Positions 1 through 6,637 of a stretch of DNA of 12,327 nt are shown piece by piece. Below the pieces are notes generated by a model. The model worked only from the letters and a program-made list of their open reading frames with translations, was not told the origin of the DNA and did not search any database. The stretch is taken from the NCBI GenBank assembly GCA_020025205.1, contig JAHHSO010000040.1, positions 1 through 12,327 of the forward strand, written 5' to 3'. Position numbers and translations under genes: made by a program. The DNA is from Christensenellaceae bacterium (lineage in GTDB: Bacteria; Bacillota; Clostridia; Christensenellales; Aristaeellaceae). Each line of letters begins with the position of its first letter. The stretch's first letter is position 1.

Positions 1-366
1 ATTATGTTTTTCAACACTGAGCAGAATGTGTTTTCTGCCGGGATAGCTGGTTTTCATCTTCTCAAGAAGCTGCATCAGGGCATCTGTGCCATGTCCTTCT
101 CCCTGATAGCGCTTATCAATCATAAAACGGTCCAGCCATACATTCCGATCTTTGCTCATGCCGTGCATGGCGTAGCCGATCATCTGGCTGCCCGCATAGA
201 TGCATTCAATTGTCCAGTCTATATTCCAGGCATGCTTATCTCTGTCTTCCAGAGATTTTTCTGGAGATTCGACAAAGGCGTCCTGATAGCTGTGGACTTT
301 TAGCGCCAGATATTCTTCTTTGATTTCGTCATAAAGGGGCACGAGTTTGATTGTGTTTTCTGACAT
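1..366 (-). CDS. GNAT N-acetyltransferase, BltD/diamine acetyltransferase-like (C-terminus off the window)
   Basis: The first 122 codons are present and the C-terminal part lies beyond the left edge. The product is a GNAT-fold enzyme that would move an acetyl group from acetyl-CoA to an amine. The acetyl-CoA pyrophosphate-binding motif RYQGEGHG is at residues 86-93, preceded by VWLDRFMIDK (77-86). From memory this block closely resembles Bacillus subtilis BltD, a spermine/spermidine acetyltransferase, so a polyamine or similar small amine is the best substrate guess. The ATG at 364-366 follows an AGAGG ribosome site about 9 bases upstream. It lies downstream of the tetR terminator, so it is probably a separate transcript, although I saw no clear promoter in 367-440. 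The exact substrate is inferred, and the missing C-terminus prevents a full family assignment. Confidence 0.85.
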   Translation of the reverse strand, partial: MSENTIKLVPLYDEIKEEYLALKVHSYQDAFVESPEKSLEDRDKHAWNIDWTIECIYAGSQMIGYAMHGMSKDRNVWLDRFMIDKRYQGEGHGTDALMQLLEKMKTSYPGRKHILLSVEKHN

Positions 367-440
367 CAGTATGACCTCTTTTCAGAAATGAGTGGGAGGA
401 TGAAGACGTTGAATATTTAAAAAAGGCAATGGTTCTTTTT

Positions 441-484
441 GAAACAAAAATGTACGGTACAGTTTGATTAGACTGTGCCGTACA
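441..484 (-). terminator. Intrinsic terminator of the ABC-tetR operon
   Basis: A 13-bp stem is formed by 451-463 and 472-484, with one G-U type pair and an 8-nt loop. Read on the minus strand it is followed by TTTTTGTTTC (441-450), the uridine tract of a rho-independent terminator. It lies 28 bases after the tetR stop and ends the four-gene operon before the acetyltransferase gene. Confidence 0.88.
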
Positions 485-511
485 TCCATTTTTTCATGGG
501 AACAACAGCAA

Positions 512-1099
512 TTATTCAGCAACCAGCCTGTCACAGGCACCTACGACCAGCGTGGCCAGAGCCGGGAAAAAAGAAGCCCCGACCTGATTGATGTGAAGAA
601 TAGACAGATACAGGATTTCGATTGAAGCGAGCACCACGTCATCCGGTTCGGTGAAATGAATTTTTGCCTTATGGAGCATGGCAAAAAGCCCCTGTGCCGA
701 GGACAGATAGTGTCTGCTGGCATCGGCCTGAGGCAGCGCCTGCATCACTTCGGGAAGATCTTCATGCAAAAAGCGAATGATGCCCAGAGAATAGATTGTC
801 TTGAAGGCTGCATACACCATGTTGGCGGCGCGCCGCTTGTCATTTTCGCCTTCGGCCTGCATAAGGGCTGTGTTGGCACAGGCGATGACCTGTGCTTCCC
901 ACTGAGCCGAAATCTCCAGAAAGAGCTGCTCTTTGCTGTCGAAAAATTTGTAAAATGAAGATTTGGAAATCCCTGCATCTGTTGTCAGCATGTCCAGAGA
1001 AGTTTTTTTAACACCGGGAGAAATGGCATGGACACGGGCGCTGTCCATCAGCCGGGCGCGGATGGTTTCCCGCTGCTCATCTGTGAAAGGGTGTGCCAT
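512..1099 (-). CDS. TetR/AcrR-family transcriptional regulator
   Basis: A 195-aa protein, normal length for the TetR family. The N-terminal DNA-binding domain holds a helix-turn-helix at about residues 35-56, where GISKSSFYKFF followed by SKEQLF is the typical recognition-helix signature. The remainder (about 65-195) is the helical ligand-binding and dimerisation domain, which is variable in this family, so no ligand can be named. The start is ATG at 1097-1099, which gives 6 bases after GGAGGG (1105-1110). A GTG one codon upstream (1100-1102) is too close to the ribosome site. It is the last gene of the ATPase-permease-adaptor operon. TetR proteins encoded in the operon they control usually repress it, and two candidate operators lie at the operon promoter (5327-5352 and 5387-5414). 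The regulatory link is inference. Confidence 0.93.
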   Translation of the reverse strand: MAHPFTDEQRETIRARLMDSARVHAISPGVKKTSLDMLTTDAGISKSSFYKFFDSKEQLFLEISAQWEAQVIACANTALMQAEGENDKRRAANMVYAAFKTIYSLGIIRFLHEDLPEVMQALPQADASRHYLSSAQGLFAMLHKAKIHFTEPDDVVLASIEILYLSILHINQVGASFFPALATLVVGACDRLVAE

Positions 1100-1126
1100 C
1101 ACGATCCCTCCTTATTTCATGGGTGA

Positions 1127-1154
1127 AGCGCACACGGGATCAGGCGTGTGCGCT
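1127..1154 (-). other. Perfect intercistronic hairpin between adaptor gene and tetR
   Basis: Arms 1127-1136 and 1145-1154 are perfectly complementary over 10 bp, GC-rich (AGCGCACACG), around an 8-nt loop. There is no T-run after it on the minus strand, so it is not a standard terminator. It sits 13 bases past the adaptor stop and about 17 bases before the tetR ribosome site. Possible roles are protecting upstream mRNA from 3' exonucleases, marking a processing site, or reducing transcription or translation of tetR relative to the transporter genes. The structure is seen; the role is inferred. Confidence 0.6.
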
Positions 1155-1167
1155 GAAAAGGTTTTGC

Positions 1168-2211
1168 TTATTGATTGAGTGTCACCGTGGCATTCATGCC
1201 CGGCAGAAGCGTCTTGCCCTCGGGCAGGGTGATGCGCACATCGAAGTATGTTGCATTCTGGCGCGCAGTGCCGATGGGACGAATTTTGGTGACCGTACCC
1301 ATGAAGGATTCGCCTTCGTAAGCGTCCAGCGTGTAAGAGAGCGTGTCTCCAACGTGGATGCTGTTCAGGTCGAGTTCATCGACCTCAACGCTCAGCTCAA
1401 GCGTTTCGAGGTTGGCAACTTCACCGAGCAGCTGGCCGCGGTAGACCTGAGCGCCGGAAACGGTATTGAGCGTCAGCAGAGCGCCGGAAACCGGGGTTTT
1501 GATTTCGCGGGAAGCGCCGCGCTGGCTCTGGGCATCAACAACTTCGAACAGAAGATCGCCCACCTTAACCTCATCGCCGGGTTTGACGTGTACGGAGGCG
1601 ATGCGGCCAGCGTTTACATTGACCTGCGTATCCGCATAGCGGGAGACTCGGCCGCGGCCGGTTTCGCTGTCGCTGGGGGTGCTGCTCTCACGGAAGCAGC
1701 GAACTGTATCGCCTACGTCAAAACTGCCGGTGAGAATTTCAACCACATAGTCCTTGTCGGACACGCTGGTCACAATGCCGGTTCCCTTTTCGCTGCCGCA
1801 CTTGAGATAGAGCGTCTCACCGGCGTGCAGGTAGCGGTTTTCGGCATCGTTATAAGCCTGATCGGTGTTTGCGGCGACGTACAGCGCATTCTTCGGCTCG
1901 ATGACGGCCAGCGCACCATAATGTTCGGCAACGCCCATCACATCGTCACCTTCTTCGGCGAAAACGGCGGCAACAGTGCCGTTTTGTGCGGCATATACGG
2001 GCGTGGCATCCATGGTGAAGAGCACATCGTCGGCTGTGACGCTGTCGCCCTGCATGAGGTCAAACGGGAGAAGCGTGCCAGAAAACGGCGCGGTAATCTT
2101 GACAGTGTCCGGGGCGACAATGGTGGCGTTGGCAGTAGCGCCAAGCGCACAGGAAGCAGTCAGTGTCAGAATCGTCAGCGCAGAGGCCAGAGAAAAAAGC
2201 ACTTTCTTCAT
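1168..2211 (-). CDS. HlyD/MacA-like membrane fusion (adaptor) protein of an ABC exporter
   Basis: A 347-aa exported protein. The ATG at 2209-2211 is chosen because it follows an AAAGGA site and opens a classic signal sequence: MKK, a hydrophobic stretch to about residue 20, then SCALGA. Cleavage by signal peptidase I near ALGA is likely. The Cys in LTASC is a possible but imperfect lipobox. Two lipoyl/barrel-sandwich halves are visible, one near APFSGTLLPFDLMQGDSV and one near AGRIASVHVKPGDEVKVGD, followed by a beta-barrel region (VEVDELDLNSIHVGD) and the C-terminal LLPGMNATVTL typical of efflux adaptors. It lacks the long coiled-coil hairpin of tripartite pumps. The gene lies 77 bases after the permease stop. 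In monoderm bacteria such proteins work with MacB-type ABC transporters at the outer face of the membrane. Substrate unknown. Confidence 0.88.
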   Translation of the reverse strand: MKKVLFSLASALTILTLTASCALGATANATIVAPDTVKITAPFSGTLLPFDLMQGDSVTADDVLFTMDATPVYAAQNGTVAAVFAEEGDDVMGVAEHYGALAVIEPKNALYVAANTDQAYNDAENRYLHAGETLYLKCGSEKGTGIVTSVSDKDYVVEILTGSFDVGDTVRCFRESSTPSDSETGRGRVSRYADTQVNVNAGRIASVHVKPGDEVKVGDLLFEVVDAQSQRGASREIKTPVSGALLTLNTVSGAQVYRGQLLGEVANLETLELSVEVDELDLNSIHVGDTLSYTLDAYEGESFMGTVTKIRPIGTARQNATYFDVRITLPEGKTLLPGMNATVTLNQ

Positions 2212-2288
2212 GGTGATATTCCTTTCTTTTGGTTGAGAAAAATGGTTGAACAAAAAGTCAATTCAAAGCGAGAGAAGATGTGTCCTGG

Positions 2289-4598
2289 TTATTCGACAGA
2301 CTTGAGAGCTTCGACCATGTTGATTTTGTTCACGCGGCGCGTCAGCAGCCTCTGAAGCAGTTCAGAGAAGCAATAGGTGACAACGCAGGCAATGATAATC
2401 GACTGGAGGGTCGGCGTTCCGGGATAGAAACCGGATTCAGGCTCGCAGGAATGCAGAATCACATCGGTCAGAAGAATGCCGGGATAAATGCCCATCAGCA
2501 CACCTGTCAGCGTGACAAGCGAATTCTCGTGCAGGATCAGATGACGGATTTCCTTCTGATGGTAGCCAAGCACTTTGAGCGTTGCATATTCACGCGTGCG
2601 CTCCACGAAGTTCATCAGCCCCATGTTGTAGCAGATGACAAATGCCAGCGCCAGAGCAATGCCGGTCAGCAGCGTGAACACAGAGGACAGCGTGTCGAGC
2701 ATGCGGAGCATGTCATCAATCTGGACGGAAGGATAGTCGATGCTGTCCACTTCATCCATGTCCTTGAGCTGCGCAATACAGGCTTCGGACGGGCCGCGCA
2801 GCTGAATGGCCGTAGGCACAAAGTCGCCTTTGCGCAGGGATTCCCAGGTGCTCCTGTTGATATAGATCCCCTGAGCGATATTGTTTTGCACGATCTGACC
2901 AACTACGAAGTCTACCGGCTCGTCATCGCCGGGCAGGAAAAGGCGGATGGTGTCGCCCAGTTTGATGTTCAGCGTTTTGGTAAGCTTATAGGTGACAGCG
3001 GCGGTGCCATCGTTTAGGGGGATCAGCGTTTCGTCTTGGCCAAGGCGCTGCATGGTCTGGTGATCGCCCAGAATGTTGAGCATCACAGTGCGCGTGCCGC
3101 CGTCGGCACGGAGGGAGACGGACTGCTCCATTACACATTCTACGGCTTCAGCATAAAGACGCCGCTCGTAACTTTCGGCCGTGCCGACTTCACCTTTCAG
3201 GTTGGCACGAGCATCATAATGGAGCGTCTTTGTGTAATGGTTGACGCTGATGCTTGTCACGGAGTCCTGAAGGCCGAGGGAGGTGATGATGAGCATGGTG
3301 CAGCACAGCAGGCCGATGAACGACATGAATGTGCGCATCTTGTTGCGCATGAGGTTGCGGATGATCATCTTTGTATTGAAGCTGAAGCGCGCCCAGAGTT
3401 TCGGGAAGCGTTCCAGCAGGATGCGCTTGCCAGCCTTCGGCGGCTTGGGGCGAAGCAGGGCGGCTGTTGTTTCCTTTGCTGCACTCTGATAGGAGTAGAG
3501 CAGAATACCCACGCTCATCAGAACACTCAGGCCGGTCATCAGCCAGGCAGCCCAGGAGATGGGCGGCGTCAGCTGATAGGGCATTTCGTTTTGCCCAATC
3601 AGCGCATCCCACAAGAGGAAAGGCAGCGTATAGTGTCCGATGAGCGTGCCCAGCACAGCACCCACAGCCGAAGGGGCGATGGCATAGGAGAGGTAGTGAT
3701 TGCGGATCTTCTGCGCGGAGAAGCCCAGCGCCTTGAGTGTACCCATCTGCATGCGCTGGTTGTCAATCATGCGCGAGAGCGTCGTCATGACAATCAGTGC
3801 GCCAACGGCATACGCCATGATGGGGAAGATATACGTCATGTTTTCAAACATCTGCGCGTCAGTGTTGGCGCGGGAGGTGCTTGGGTGGGAACCGCGGTCT
3901 ACAACCAGCGCATCGGGCAGCGCCTGCTCAATGGCGGCCTGAACAACGGCCTCATCCGTGCCGTCTGCACGGGTGGCGACGATCTGCGTCAGCGGCAGTG
4001 CCGGCATGGCACAGGAATTGATGAGGATATAGCCGTAAGCATTCGGGTCAGCAGCAATGCCGTCGGAGACGACGATATATTCCGGGCTGACGACGATGCC
4101 TTTGACGATGAAATCGTACTGCTGACCGGCAAGCTTGACGGAAAGCATGCTGCCAGGAACAAGCTCATGAGCCTGCGCAAAGCGCTCATCGACCAGACAG
4201 CCGCGCTTATCGTGGATGTCCAGGAGACTGCCGGAGCGAAGCAGGGGAATGTTGATGTCCATTGCGCCGTCATAAGCGGTGACAGAAACGGAAACATCGC
4301 CCGGGAGGGTTGTGTCCATGTCGGCCACGCCGCGGGCACGCAGACCGGAGATTCCAGAAGTGGACTCGACTTTGTCCAGGCTGGAACGGTCAACGCCTGC
4401 GGGCAGGGTGATCCAGTAATCGGCGAGATTATTTTCTTCGTAATAAGTATTGAGGGTGGTACGGGTCATGCGAGCCGTTCCATCCAGAGCGGCGAAAGCA
4501 AATGTGCCCAGAGCACACAGCGCAATGATGGAAAGAAACTGCATCGCCGCGCGGGACATATCCCGGTACAGCTTCTTGCGCAGCGGTTTCTTTACCAT
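2289..4598 (-). CDS. ABC transporter permease, FtsX/MacB family (two FtsX domains)
   Basis: A 769-aa membrane protein, the transmembrane half of the exporter. Eight membrane segments can be read at about 20-37, 256-276, 302-330, 347-370, 422-443, 640-662, 694-715 and 733-752. This is a duplicated one-plus-three layout with two extracytoplasmic domains of about 215 and 195 residues (39-255 and 444-639). Each half carries the FtsX coupling motif, RMQMGTLKALGF after segment 2 and TREYATLKVLGY after segment 6. FtsX/MacB transporters generally do not move substrate through the bilayer like import permeases. They transmit ATP-driven motion to periplasmic or extracellular partners. The ATG at 4596-4598 is preferred: it overlaps the ATPase stop by 7 bases (ATGGTAA) and has GGAGG at 4606-4610. 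An upstream in-frame start at 4631 lies deep in the ATPase gene and is unlikely. Confidence 0.93.
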   Translation of the reverse strand: MVKKPLRKKLYRDMSRAAMQFLSIIALCALGTFAFAALDGTARMTRTTLNTYYEENNLADYWITLPAGVDRSSLDKVESTSGISGLRARGVADMDTTLPGDVSVSVTAYDGAMDINIPLLRSGSLLDIHDKRGCLVDERFAQAHELVPGSMLSVKLAGQQYDFIVKGIVVSPEYIVVSDGIAADPNAYGYILINSCAMPALPLTQIVATRADGTDEAVVQAAIEQALPDALVVDRGSHPSTSRANTDAQMFENMTYIFPIMAYAVGALIVMTTLSRMIDNQRMQMGTLKALGFSAQKIRNHYLSYAIAPSAVGAVLGTLIGHYTLPFLLWDALIGQNEMPYQLTPPISWAAWLMTGLSVLMSVGILLYSYQSAAKETTAALLRPKPPKAGKRILLERFPKLWARFSFNTKMIIRNLMRNKMRTFMSFIGLLCCTMLIITSLGLQDSVTSISVNHYTKTLHYDARANLKGEVGTAESYERRLYAEAVECVMEQSVSLRADGGTRTVMLNILGDHQTMQRLGQDETLIPLNDGTAAVTYKLTKTLNIKLGDTIRLFLPGDDEPVDFVVGQIVQNNIAQGIYINRSTWESLRKGDFVPTAIQLRGPSEACIAQLKDMDEVDSIDYPSVQIDDMLRMLDTLSSVFTLLTGIALALAFVICYNMGLMNFVERTREYATLKVLGYHQKEIRHLILHENSLVTLTGVLMGIYPGILLTDVILHSCEPESGFYPGTPTLQSIIIACVVTYCFSELLQRLLTRRVNKINMVEALKSVE

Positions 4599-5293
4599 GC
4601 GATGTCCTCCACGCGGGCGGGATGCTCGCAAAGTTCGATGGATTCAATGCCGCCGTTTTTGACGTGGATCACGCGGTTGCCAAGGGGCGCGATCATCGCG
4701 TTATGTGTGATGATGACAACGGTGGCATCGTGCGTGTGGCAGACATCTGTGAGAAGTTTGAGAACCTGAACGCCTGTCTTGGAGTCCAGCGCACCGGTTG
4801 GCTCGTCACACAGAAGCAGGGCGGGGTTTTTGCACAGTGCGCGCGCAATGGAGACGCGCTGCTGTTCGCCGCCGGAAAGCTGTGCCGGGAAGTTGGCCAT
4901 GCGCTGACCGAGACCGACCTGCTCCATGATGGTGCGCGGATCGAGCGCGTTCTTGCAGACTTGACGCGCCAGTTCAACGTTTTCCAGCGCCGTCAGGTTC
5001 GGCATGAGGTTATAGAACTGGAAGACAAATCCGACGTCGCTTCGACGATACTCGGTGAGCTGAGGACCATGCAGGCCGGTGATTTCGCGGCCGCCGACCG
5101 TAATTTTGCCGCTGGTGGCTTTATCCATGCCGCCAAGCAGGTTTAAAAGCGTTGTTTTGCCTGCACCGGACGGGCCGAGAACAACGCAGAACTCGCCCTT
5201 CTCAACGGTGAAATTCACGTCATCCAGAGCTTTGACAACCGTGTCTCCGGTCTGATAGTGCTTGCAGACGTGTTCAAAAGTAATGTAGCCCAC
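4592..5293 (-). CDS. ABC transporter ATP-binding protein, MacB/LolD-type
   Basis: A complete 233-aa cytoplasmic ATPase that powers the neighbouring FtsX-type permease. All motifs are intact: Walker A GPSGAGKT (40-47), Q-loop Gln92 in FVFQFYNL, signature LSGGEQQR (139-146), Walker B LLLCDEP with catalytic Glu164, D-loop ALDS, and switch His197 in IITHN. The sequence VGFVFQFYNLMPNLTALENV is characteristic of the MacB/LolD/FtsE clade. Translation starts at GTG 5291-5293, set by a perfect AAAGGAGG (5300-5307) six bases upstream. It is the first gene of the operon, with a leader of about 114 nt after the promoter. The stop overlaps the permease start, indicating translational coupling. Substrate (peptide, antibiotic, lipid or stress signal) cannot be told from the ATPase. 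Confidence 0.96.
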   Translation of the reverse strand: MGYITFEHVCKHYQTGDTVVKALDDVNFTVEKGEFCVVLGPSGAGKTTLLNLLGGMDKATSGKITVGGREITGLHGPQLTEYRRSDVGFVFQFYNLMPNLTALENVELARQVCKNALDPRTIMEQVGLGQRMANFPAQLSGGEQQRVSIARALCKNPALLLCDEPTGALDSKTGVQVLKLLTDVCHTHDATVVIITHNAMIAPLGNRVIHVKNGGIESIELCEHPARVEDIAW

Positions 5294-5299
5294 GGGAAA

Positions 5300-5307
5300 C
5301 CTCCTTT
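5300..5307 (-). promoter_or_regulatory. Shine-Dalgarno site fixing a GTG start for the ABC ATPase
   Basis: AAAGGAGG on the minus strand, six bases before GTG (5291-5293). It is the strongest ribosome site in the operon and there is no competing ATG, so it decides the non-ATG start. Confidence 0.85.
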
Positions 5308-5326
5308 ACAAATGTAAACGATAGGA

Positions 5327-5352
5327 AAAAACAAATTCGGCATTTTGTTTTT
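5327..5352. promoter_or_regulatory. Candidate TetR operator 2 (AAAAACAAA-N8-TTTGTTTTT)
   Basis: A perfect 9-bp inverted repeat with an 8-bp spacer, lying in the 5' leader of the ABC operon about 55-80 bases after the predicted start point. It has the same arms and spacer as the site at 5387-5414, with centres 61 bp apart (close to six helical turns). The shared sequence and spacing support a repeated protein-binding site. Assigning it to the operon's TetR protein is inference. Confidence 0.5.
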
Positions 5353-5386
5353 ACGGAGTCTGAAAGAAAAACCTGCTGGACAGGCG

Positions 5387-5414
5387 TAAAAACAAAATTC
5401 TGATTTCGTTTTTA
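5387..5414. promoter_or_regulatory. Candidate TetR operator 1 overlapping the ABC operon promoter
   Basis: Arms TAAAAACAAAAT (5387-5398) and ATTTCGTTTTTA (5403-5414) pair at 11 of 12 positions around a 4-bp centre. The palindrome touches the -10 box (5414-5419) and covers the predicted transcription start, an ideal position for repression. Its length suits a TetR dimer site. The arm at 5385-5398 is also a perfect 14-bp inverted match to 5342-5355, part of operator 2, so in RNA the leader could alternatively fold into an AU-rich hairpin. Confidence 0.6.
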
Positions 5415-5442
5415 TTATAGGCAATGCTCAGGAGACTGTCAA
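5414..5442 (-). promoter_or_regulatory. Consensus sigma-A promoter of the ABC-tetR operon
   Basis: On the minus strand, TTGACA (5437-5442), a 17-bp spacer, then TATAAT (5414-5419): all 12 consensus bases with optimal spacing. Start of transcription is expected near 5407. A promoter this strong normally needs a repressor, consistent with the palindromes that overlap and follow it and with the TetR gene at the operon's end. Confidence 0.9.
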
Positions 5443-5632
5443 GGGAAATAAGCCCAAAAATGACTGACCCGCGAATTCGTTTGCGGATGAGGCGAATGGT
5501 CTTGTTGATGCGCCTCTTCAGCCTCTAAATGGAAACGCATGTTTTAAAACAATGGCCTTCATATGGATGCAGGGCTGAAAAGACAACGTTTCGGCAGGTT
5601 AATGGCTTGATGCAAATGATAAACGAAATAAA

Positions 5633-5651
5633 TTTAATGTTAATCATTAAA
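5633..5651. promoter_or_regulatory. Palindrome just upstream of the DUF2975 promoter
   Basis: TTTAATG (5633-5639) and CATTAAA (5645-5651) form a perfect 7-bp inverted repeat with a 5-bp centre, ending six bases before the -35 box. A regulator bound here could activate or repress. The neighbouring Cro/CI-type protein is the obvious candidate, but AT-rich palindromes also arise by chance. Confidence 0.35.
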
Positions 5652-5657
5652 AATGTG

Positions 5658-5686
5658 TTGACAAAAATAAATTTGAATGATATACT
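5658..5686 (+). promoter_or_regulatory. Strong sigma-A promoter of the DUF2975-XRE unit
   Basis: TTGACA (5658-5663), a 17-bp spacer, then TATACT (5681-5686), with an AT-rich upstream stretch resembling an UP element. Transcription should begin near 5693, giving a leader of about 39 nt. The octamer GATAAACG occurs on both sides, at 5618-5625 and 5695-5702, the second just after the start point. Confidence 0.85.
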
Positions 5687-5731
5687 CATTTTACGATAAA
5701 CGTTAAAAACAAAACTTCGGGAGGCAAAAAC

Positions 5732-6352
5732 ATGGAAAACAAGAAAATGATTTCGATGGCTCAAAAACTGGATATGGTCTTGAAGATTTTGCAGGTGCTC
5801 ATCATCGGCGCCCTTTTGCTCAGCTTCGTCATGGTCGGCGTTGTGACAGTAGTTGACAAGGTAAATCCCAATGCTGTCATTGAGAACGATTTTGAAAGCG
5901 TCACCGTGAAATTGGGGCCTGTTTCCATCGAGATGACGCCTGAGTATGCTCCGGATCATGGCGACGTTGTGTTGTATTGCTGGATTATTCTCGCGCTGGG
6001 GGCGACAAACGGATTGGCGCTCTGGCTTGGGCTGCGGTATATCCGCAATATCATTGAACCGATGAAACGGGGAAATCCTTTTCAGGCTGATGTGGTCAAA
6101 AATTTCAGGAAGCTGGCCTGGGTGGTGCTGGCAGTGGGCATTGTCAGAAACATTGTAAATTTTGCAGCTGTCAACATTTCTGCGGCCATGTGGCAGCTGG
6201 AAAAACTGACCCAGTTTGAAGGCGTTCAGAAGGTGCAGGTCACCGGGGACATGGAGATTGGATTTATCCTGGTATTCTTTGGCGTGCTCCTCATGTCCTA
6301 TATTTTTGAGTACGGCATTTCCTTGCAGCAGCTCTCTGATGAGACTTTATAA
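5732..6352 (+). CDS. DUF2975 family membrane protein (YoaS-like)
   Basis: A 206-aa integral membrane protein with four predicted segments at about 18-41, 78-101, 128-150 and 175-193. A polar loop (42-77) between the first two is probably extracytoplasmic. The cytoplasmic stretch KRGNPFQADVVKNFRKLAW (111-129) is the family hallmark. No enzymatic motif is visible and the biochemical role of DUF2975 proteins is unknown. Start ATG 5732 follows GGGAGG at the usual distance. The small Cro/CI-type regulator gene begins 12 bases after its stop. This pairing, known from B. subtilis yoaS/yozG and many Firmicutes, suggests a membrane protein that works with or is sensed by the regulator. A strong dedicated promoter precedes it. 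Confidence 0.88.
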   Translation: MENKKMISMAQKLDMVLKILQVLIIGALLLSFVMVGVVTVVDKVNPNAVIENDFESVTVKLGPVSIEMTPEYAPDHGDVVLYCWIILALGATNGLALWLGLRYIRNIIEPMKRGNPFQADVVKNFRKLAWVVLAVGIVRNIVNFAAVNISAAMWQLEKLTQFEGVQKVQVTGDMEIGFILVFFGVLLMSYIFEYGISLQQLSDETL

Positions 6353-6364
6353 GGAGCGGGTTTA

Positions 6365-6574
6365 ATGGCTATTATTTTAAGACTGGATCGCGTCATGGCG
6401 GATCGAAAAATGTCCCTGAATGAGCTTTCAGAAAAAGTTGGTGTTGCAAATGTGAATCTTTCCAAGCTGAAAAACGGGCATGTCAGTGCCATTCGGTTTT
6501 CAACGCTCAACGCCATTTGTGAAGTGCTGGACTGTCAGCCGGGAGATATTTTAGAATACAGGAATGAAGATTAA
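6365..6574 (+). CDS. Small Cro/CI-type (XRE, YozG-like) transcriptional regulator
   Basis: A 69-aa protein that is almost entirely one DNA-binding domain. The helix-turn-helix spans about residues 17-38 (SLNELSEKVGVANVNLSKLKNG), followed by FSTLNAICEVLDCQPGDILEY, the typical end of the HTH_26/YozG subgroup. It has no extra sensor or dimerisation domain. ATG 6365 follows AAGGAG with 8 bases between. It is co-transcribed with the DUF2975 gene and lies directly before a strong terminator. Members of this pair are thought to regulate their own operon; the palindrome at 5633-5651 and the GATAAACG repeats around the promoter are candidate binding sites. That link is inferred. Confidence 0.93.
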   Translation: MAIILRLDRVMADRKMSLNELSEKVGVANVNLSKLKNGHVSAIRFSTLNAICEVLDCQPGDILEYRNED

Positions 6575-6575
6575 A

Positions 6576-6615
6576 AAAAGGGAGCGTATCGAAATTTCGA
6601 TACGCCCCTTTTTCG
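6576..6615. terminator. Bidirectional intrinsic terminator
   Basis: Arms 6581-6592 and 6597-6608 form a 12-bp stem with one mismatch around an AATT loop. An A-tract lies before it and a T-tract after it, so it has a uridine run in either direction. It starts right after the Cro/CI-type gene and lies 22 bases past the stop of the converging xpaC gene, so it can end both transcripts. Confidence 0.92.
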
Positions 6616-6637
6616 TTTGACCACGGGCAAGCGGAGA

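Larger units (their letters stand above)
5294..5731. other. Divergent intergenic regulatory region
   Basis: 438 bases separate the ABC ATPase start from the DUF2975 gene. It holds two outward-facing strong promoters, two palindromes on the left (5327-5352, 5387-5414), a palindrome and a flanking direct repeat on the right, and a related half-site at 5704-5714. The middle (about 5443-5615) is less AT-rich than the right flank (5616-5720), and I see no convincing gene, RNA or terminator in it. Short open frames there lack ribosome sites. Confidence 0.7.

Noticed and set aside
4..303. A 99-codon plus-strand open frame at the left edge
   Set aside because: The minus strand encodes a clear GNAT enzyme with the acetyl-CoA motif and a ribosome site, so this is its shadow.
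1093..2355. A 420-codon open frame on the plus strand opposite the adaptor gene
   Set aside because: Shadow of the HlyD-like gene; no initiation signals and no family resemblance.
3036..4769. A 577-codon open frame on the plus strand opposite the permease gene
   Set aside because: Antisense shadow: low-complexity His/Arg/Gln-rich product, no ribosome site or promoter, while the opposite strand encodes a clear FtsX-family protein.
5460..5528. A 22-codon plus-strand frame encoding a basic, amphipathic-looking peptide
   Set aside because: No ribosome site at a workable distance and it lies upstream of the DUF2975 promoter, with no promoter of its own in view.
5529..5699. A 56-codon plus-strand frame running into the DUF2975 promoter
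   Set aside because: No ribosome site, it contains the -35 and -10 boxes of a strong promoter, and its AT-rich end reads like non-coding DNA.
5525..5959. A 144-codon minus-strand frame across the DUF2975 promoter
   Set aside because: It overlaps both the promoter and the start of a well-supported gene and has no initiation signals.
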